9,933 nt of DNA from Bacteroidales bacterium (lineage in GTDB: Bacteria > Bacteroidota > Bacteroidia > Bacteroidales > SM23-62), in assembly GCA_016783865.1 (NCBI GenBank), contig JADHVS010000163.1, positions 1 to 9,933 of the forward strand, written 5' to 3'. The position numbers were made by a program, and so were the translations under genes. Below the pieces are notes generated by a model. The model worked only from the letters and a program-made list of their open reading frames with translations, made no database searches and was not told the origin of the DNA. How positions within the stretch are numbered: the first letter of the stretch is position 1; each line of letters starts with the position of its first letter. This document shows, in pieces, positions 6,290 to 9,933 of the stretch.

Positions 6290-9200
6290 ATGATCTCCCT
6301 TGTTATGATGTTCATTTTCCTGCAAATTGCATCGGGCCAGAAACCTAATTTCAGGTTCCACTATTATACGGCCGACGAGGGATTATCGCAGAACTATATC
6401 GATTGCATCCTGAAAGACAGCAGGGATTACATGTGGTTTGGTACCAGGAACGGACTTAACCGGTTTGATGCTTACAATTTTACAGTCTTTAAAAAAGACC
6501 CGGCAAATGAAAATACAATATCAAACAATTTTGTACAGGCCCTCTGCGAGGATAAATACGGAAACATCTGGGTAGGTACCAACGAGGGTTTAAATGTATA
6601 TCATTTCGAGGAAGACCGGTTTATATCTTATGCATCTGATTCCATCGACAATCTGCCCATTCATCATGTCAGCGTAAACACTATTATATCAGATCATAAT
6701 GGAGATCTGTGGATTGGTACCGACAACGGTATACTCAAAATTACCCTGAACAGTGATGGGAACAAGATCCTGTCGAGCAAGTATTTCAATGCCGCCCAGG
6801 TGACGGGCTCGCTCTCAGGCAACCTGGTTAACTGCATATACCAGGACCGTCATGAAAGGATCTGGGTGGGAACAGACCTGGGCCTGAACCTGTATGATTG
6901 GGATACAGGCTCATTTATAACTTTCAGGAACAATCCTGCTAATCCTGCTACGCTTTCGAGCGATGAGGTGGAAACCATTTTCCAGGACAGGTATGATAAC
7001 CTATGGGTGGGAACCATATACGGGCTGAACAGGTTTGATACAGAAAATGAATTATTTGAGCGGTATTTCCATTTCCCGGGTCAGACCTCATCAGTTACTC
7101 ACAATGTCATTTCCTGCATTACAGAAGACCTGAATGGTAACGTGCTGATTGGCACGCTGGGAGGATTGAGCATCTACAGTGTGGCAGAAAATAATTTCTA
7201 CAACTATACATATGATATCAATTCACCACATGGTATCAATAATGATTTTATAAATTCCATACTGTCAGATGACGAAGGAAATGTATGGATCGGTACGGAA
7301 AGAGGGGGAATAAACAGATACAATACTTTCCAGAATGAATTTGATTATTATGTTCATATTCCGGGAAATGATAACAGCCTGAGTCATAATTCTGTAAATT
7401 CTATCCTGGAGGATGAAAAAAATCTCTGGATAGGAACTGCCGGCGGCGGGTTGAATAAACTTGACAAACTAACAGGAGCTTACAAACACTTCCTGTATGT
7501 TCCGGATGATCCCAATTCACTGAGTAGTGATTTTGTTACATCACTCCTGCGGGATTGTAATGGAGATTTGTGGATCGGGACCTGGGGAAGTGGTCTGAAC
7601 CAGCTTAAGACTCAAAATGAAGGCCTTGGAAGGTTTGAGCAATATGTTAGCCAGCCAGATAACCGAAATAGCCTCCCAAACAATTACGTATCCTCCATTA
7701 CCGAAGACAGGCAGGGTAATTTGTGGATCGGGACTAAGGGAGGACTGGTGATGCATCAGCCCGGAACAGATAATTTTGAAAATGTTTATACAGATAATTC
7801 AGGGGTGCAAATCTCGCTTGTAGGATGCCTGAAATTTGATCATGACGGCAACCTCTGGATAGGTACAGAGGAGGGTCTTTACAAACTCACATCAAAAGAT
7901 CCTGCACCGGTCAGTCCCGGCAATTGTACCATTACAAGGTATTTGAAGACACCCGGTAATAAAGGAACCATCAGTGGAAATTATGTTATATCGATATATG
8001 TTGACAGGAGCGGTACGCCCTGGTTCGGAACTTATGGTGACGGTCTTAATAAATTGATAACCGATCCCCTCACAAATAAGGAAAGCTTTGTCAGCTATAC
8101 AAGAAATGAAGGTCTTGTTAACAATATTGTCTACGGAATTCTCGAAGATGATACCGGAAATCTCTGGCTCAGCACAGATAATGGCCTGTCAAAATTTAAT
8201 CCTGAAATAGAAGAATTTAATAACTATTCCCTGTCGGATGGACTCCTGAGTAATCAATTCTACTGGTCGTCATGCTTTAAAAATACTAACGGCAGGATGT
8301 ATTTCGGAGGGATGAAGGGTCTCCTGGCTTTCCAACCTGAAAGGATTATCGACCGGGATTTCAGGCATAACCTGTCGATAACAGAGTTTATGATCTATAA
8401 CCAGCCGGTGGAAATCGGCAGGGAGTATTATGACCGTGTTATTCTTGACAGACCAATTTCCGAAACCGGTAAGATCAGATTGCCACACAAGATAAGGGAA
8501 TTTTCAGTTGGATTTTCAGCACTCGATTACGATCAGACCGACAAAATTCAATATGCTTATATGCTGGAAGGATTTGATGATGAGTGGAATTATGTCGGAC
8601 TGGAGCGCCGGTTTGTAAGTTATACCAACCTGAAGGGGGGTGATTACACCCTGCTGATAAATACTGCATTGATTGAAGGTAACTGGAGCCCTGATCCACT
8701 GTCTATCCAAATCCGGGTCATTCCGCCATTCTGGGCACGATGGTGGTTTATTACTGCAGTAGTATTGATACTTATCATTTCTGTTGTAAGCTACAACTGG
8801 TACAGGACTTATGCATTAAAGGAAAGAAAAAGGATCCTTGAAATCCTGATTAAGGAAAGAACCCGGCAAATCGAGGGCCAGAAAGAACAGCTCGAAATGC
8901 AAAACCTTGAGATTATTGAACAGCGGGATAAGCTGATGGAACTTAACAAGAAGGTTCAGGAAGCCAACCGGCACCAGATGAGGTTTTTTACCCACATGTC
9001 CCATGAATTCCGGTCACCACTTACGCTGATCATCTCACCCCTGGAAGAGATCACCAGTGAAATGTCTGAACGTGGTCCTTTATTGAATAAATTACTCCTG
9101 GTAAAGAAAAATGCAAATAGATTACTTCATCTTGTCAACCAGTTAATGGAGGTCAGAAGAATAAAAACTGGTAATATCGAACTTAAAGCCAGGGAAATCG

Positions 9201-9933
9201 ATATTGTTAAGTTTCTGGAAAACATTTCGCAGCCATTTAGCAGCCTGGCCAGGCAGAAAAACATTGATTATGATTTCATATCAGACAGGAAATCCATAAA
9301 CACCTATGCAGACACTGAGAAGCTGGAGATTGTTTTTTATAACCTGGTATCCAATGCCATCAAATACACCCCGGAGCATGGCAGGATAAGCATTGAAATA
9401 TCACTGGTTGAATCAGAACCAATCCCTCATGTCTCAGATGAAGAGGTAGCCATTGTTAAGCAAAAAGGGTACTCAATTAATAAGTATGTATCAATTATTG
9501 TGCGCGATTCCGGGATCGGGATAGAAAGTGAACAGCTAAAAGAGATCTTTAAGAGGTTTTACAAAACTCCTGATGATTACAATAAATATTCATATGGTAC
9601 AGGCATAGGATTATACCTGACAAAAGAATTAATAAAAGCACACAGGGGATGGTTATTTGCCAGTAGTATTCCAGGCCAGGGATCAGACTTTAGATGCCTG
9701 ATCCCGTTCGGGAAGGATTACCTCAGGGAAAATGAGATTTCAGAGAAGGCCGGGAAATCATTCGTAGTTCCACGAGAAAACCTGAACACGAGTGTTCTTG
9801 ATGAATATTTTGAAAACAGCATGGATAAAATGCGGGCTCAACCTTCTTCCCGGAGCAAAATAATTTCTGCTAAACCATTGATTTTGTTTGTAGACGATGA
9901 TATTGAATTGTGCGATTATATAGCTGATTATTT
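6290..9933 (+). CDS. hybrid two-component system sensor/regulator (HTCS), 3' end outside window
   Basis: The frame is open from 6290 to the window edge: 1214 codons plus two bases. Residues 1-17 are an export signal (MISLVMMFIFLQIASGQ). About 25-710 hold 14 propeller repeats of the G-N-L-W-I-G-T type, matching two seven-bladed periplasmic propellers. A Y_Y_Y domain follows (about 740-815), then one membrane helix (818-838), a coiled coil (about 840-895), the H-box with phospho-accepting His905 (SHEFRSP), N-box (NLVSNAIKYTP, 1018), G1 (DSGIGIE, 1073), F-box (FKRFYK) and G2 (GTGIGLYL, 1103). LILFVDDD (acidic residues 1202-1204) begins a receiver domain cut by the window; an AraC-type DNA-binding domain would be expected after it. 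HTCS proteins sense oligosaccharides and switch on the adjacent polysaccharide utilisation locus; arabino-oligosaccharide is inferred from the GH43 neighbour. GTG 6242 is an alternative start, and an ATA at 6263 begins IKKYSVTRG just before the chosen Met. Confidence 0.92.
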   Translation, partial: MISLVMMFIFLQIASGQKPNFRFHYYTADEGLSQNYIDCILKDSRDYMWFGTRNGLNRFDAYNFTVFKKDPANENTISNNFVQALCEDKYGNIWVGTNEGLNVYHFEEDRFISYASDSIDNLPIHHVSVNTIISDHNGDLWIGTDNGILKITLNSDGNKILSSKYFNAAQVTGSLSGNLVNCIYQDRHERIWVGTDLGLNLYDWDTGSFITFRNNPANPATLSSDEVETIFQDRYDNLWVGTIYGLNRFDTENELFERYFHFPGQTSSVTHNVISCITEDLNGNVLIGTLGGLSIYSVAENNFYNYTYDINSPHGINNDFINSILSDDEGNVWIGTERGGINRYNTFQNEFDYYVHIPGNDNSLSHNSVNSILEDEKNLWIGTAGGGLNKLDKLTGAYKHFLYVPDDPNSLSSDFVTSLLRDCNGDLWIGTWGSGLNQLKTQNEGLGRFEQYVSQPDNRNSLPNNYVSSITEDRQGNLWIGTKGGLVMHQPGTDNFENVYTDNSGVQISLVGCLKFDHDGNLWIGTEEGLYKLTSKDPAPVSPGNCTITRYLKTPGNKGTISGNYVISIYVDRSGTPWFGTYGDGLNKLITDPLTNKESFVSYTRNEGLVNNIVYGILEDDTGNLWLSTDNGLSKFNPEIEEFNNYSLSDGLLSNQFYWSSCFKNTNGRMYFGGMKGLLAFQPERIIDRDFRHNLSITEFMIYNQPVEIGREYYDRVILDRPISETGKIRLPHKIREFSVGFSALDYDQTDKIQYAYMLEGFDDEWNYVGLERRFVSYTNLKGGDYTLLINTALIEGNWSPDPLSIQIRVIPPFWARWWFITAVVLILIISVVSYNWYRTYALKERKRILEILIKERTRQIEGQKEQLEMQNLEIIEQRDKLMELNKKVQEANRHQMRFFTHMSHEFRSPLTLIISPLEEITSEMSERGPLLNKLLLVKKNANRLLHLVNQLMEVRRIKTGNIELKAREIDIVKFLENISQPFSSLARQKNIDYDFISDRKSINTYADTEKLEIVFYNLVSNAIKYTPEHGRISIEISLVESEPIPHVSDEEVAIVKQKGYSINKYVSIIVRDSGIGIESEQLKEIFKRFYKTPDDYNKYSYGTGIGLYLTKELIKAHRGWLFASSIPGQGSDFRCLIPFGKDYLRENEISEKAGKSFVVPRENLNTSVLDEYFENSMDKMRAQPSSRSKIISAKPLILFVDDDIELCDYIADY

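Noticed and set aside
6163..6348. Small plus-strand frame starting in the terminator loop.
   Set aside because: It begins inside the terminator stem-loop, overlaps the HTCS start in another frame and has no recognisable content.
6420..8320. The recurring W-I-G-T coding pattern as a DNA repeat array.
   Set aside because: It is the protein-level propeller repeat of HTCS sensors; the DNA of the units is too divergent to be a nucleotide repeat.
7541..9004. Minus-strand open frames opposite the HTCS gene.
   Set aside because: They are shadows of a long gene with unmistakable propeller and kinase motifs.

Overview
The window looks like Bacteroidota (Bacteroidales/Marinilabiliales-like) DNA from a polysaccharide-degrading organism. 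The evidence is two secreted proteins with type IX secretion (T9SS) C-terminal tails, a hybrid two-component system of the class that controls polysaccharide utilisation loci, a protein related to the soluble half of Bacteroidota DUF2723 proteins, and A/T-rich translation starts that mostly lack Shine-Dalgarno sites. No RNA genes, CRISPR arrays or intact mobile elements were seen.

Layout. Positions 1-192 are non-coding, with a small hairpin and an imperfect palindrome. Positions 193-2124 (+) encode an exported, probably lipid-anchored protein matching the C-terminal soluble part of DUF2723 proteins. Positions 2177-3042 (-) are a graveyard of two broken genes. One is the catalytic end of a CHAT (caspase-like) protease, with an in-frame stop between its His and Cys motifs and a 21-bp tandem duplication near its end. 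The other is the first ~58 codons of a lipoprotein sulfatase, with an in-frame stop at codon 41. They abut in different frames, as if a deletion had joined the front of one gene to the back of another. Positions 3043-3387 hold no intact gene, only a possible minus-strand coding tail.

Positions 3406-6109 (+) form a two-gene unit: a GH43 endo-arabinanase with a ricin-type beta-trefoil and T9SS tail, then a LamG-domain protein with a degenerate T9SS-like tail. A strong intrinsic terminator follows at 6148-6179. From about 6290 to the window edge runs a hybrid two-component sensor/regulator: 14 propeller repeats, Y_Y_Y domain, one membrane span, histidine kinase and the start of a receiver domain.

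Working model (inference): the sensor detects arabinan-derived oligosaccharides in the periplasm and controls an arabinan-utilisation locus that includes the GH43 and LamG genes. The sulfatase remnant suggests the region once had a wider carbohydrate repertoire. No SusC/SusD pair is visible, so the rest of any such locus lies outside. I do not see a clear new system. The most unusual parts are the chimeric CHAT/sulfatase remnant and the free-standing DUF2723-C-like protein beside it.
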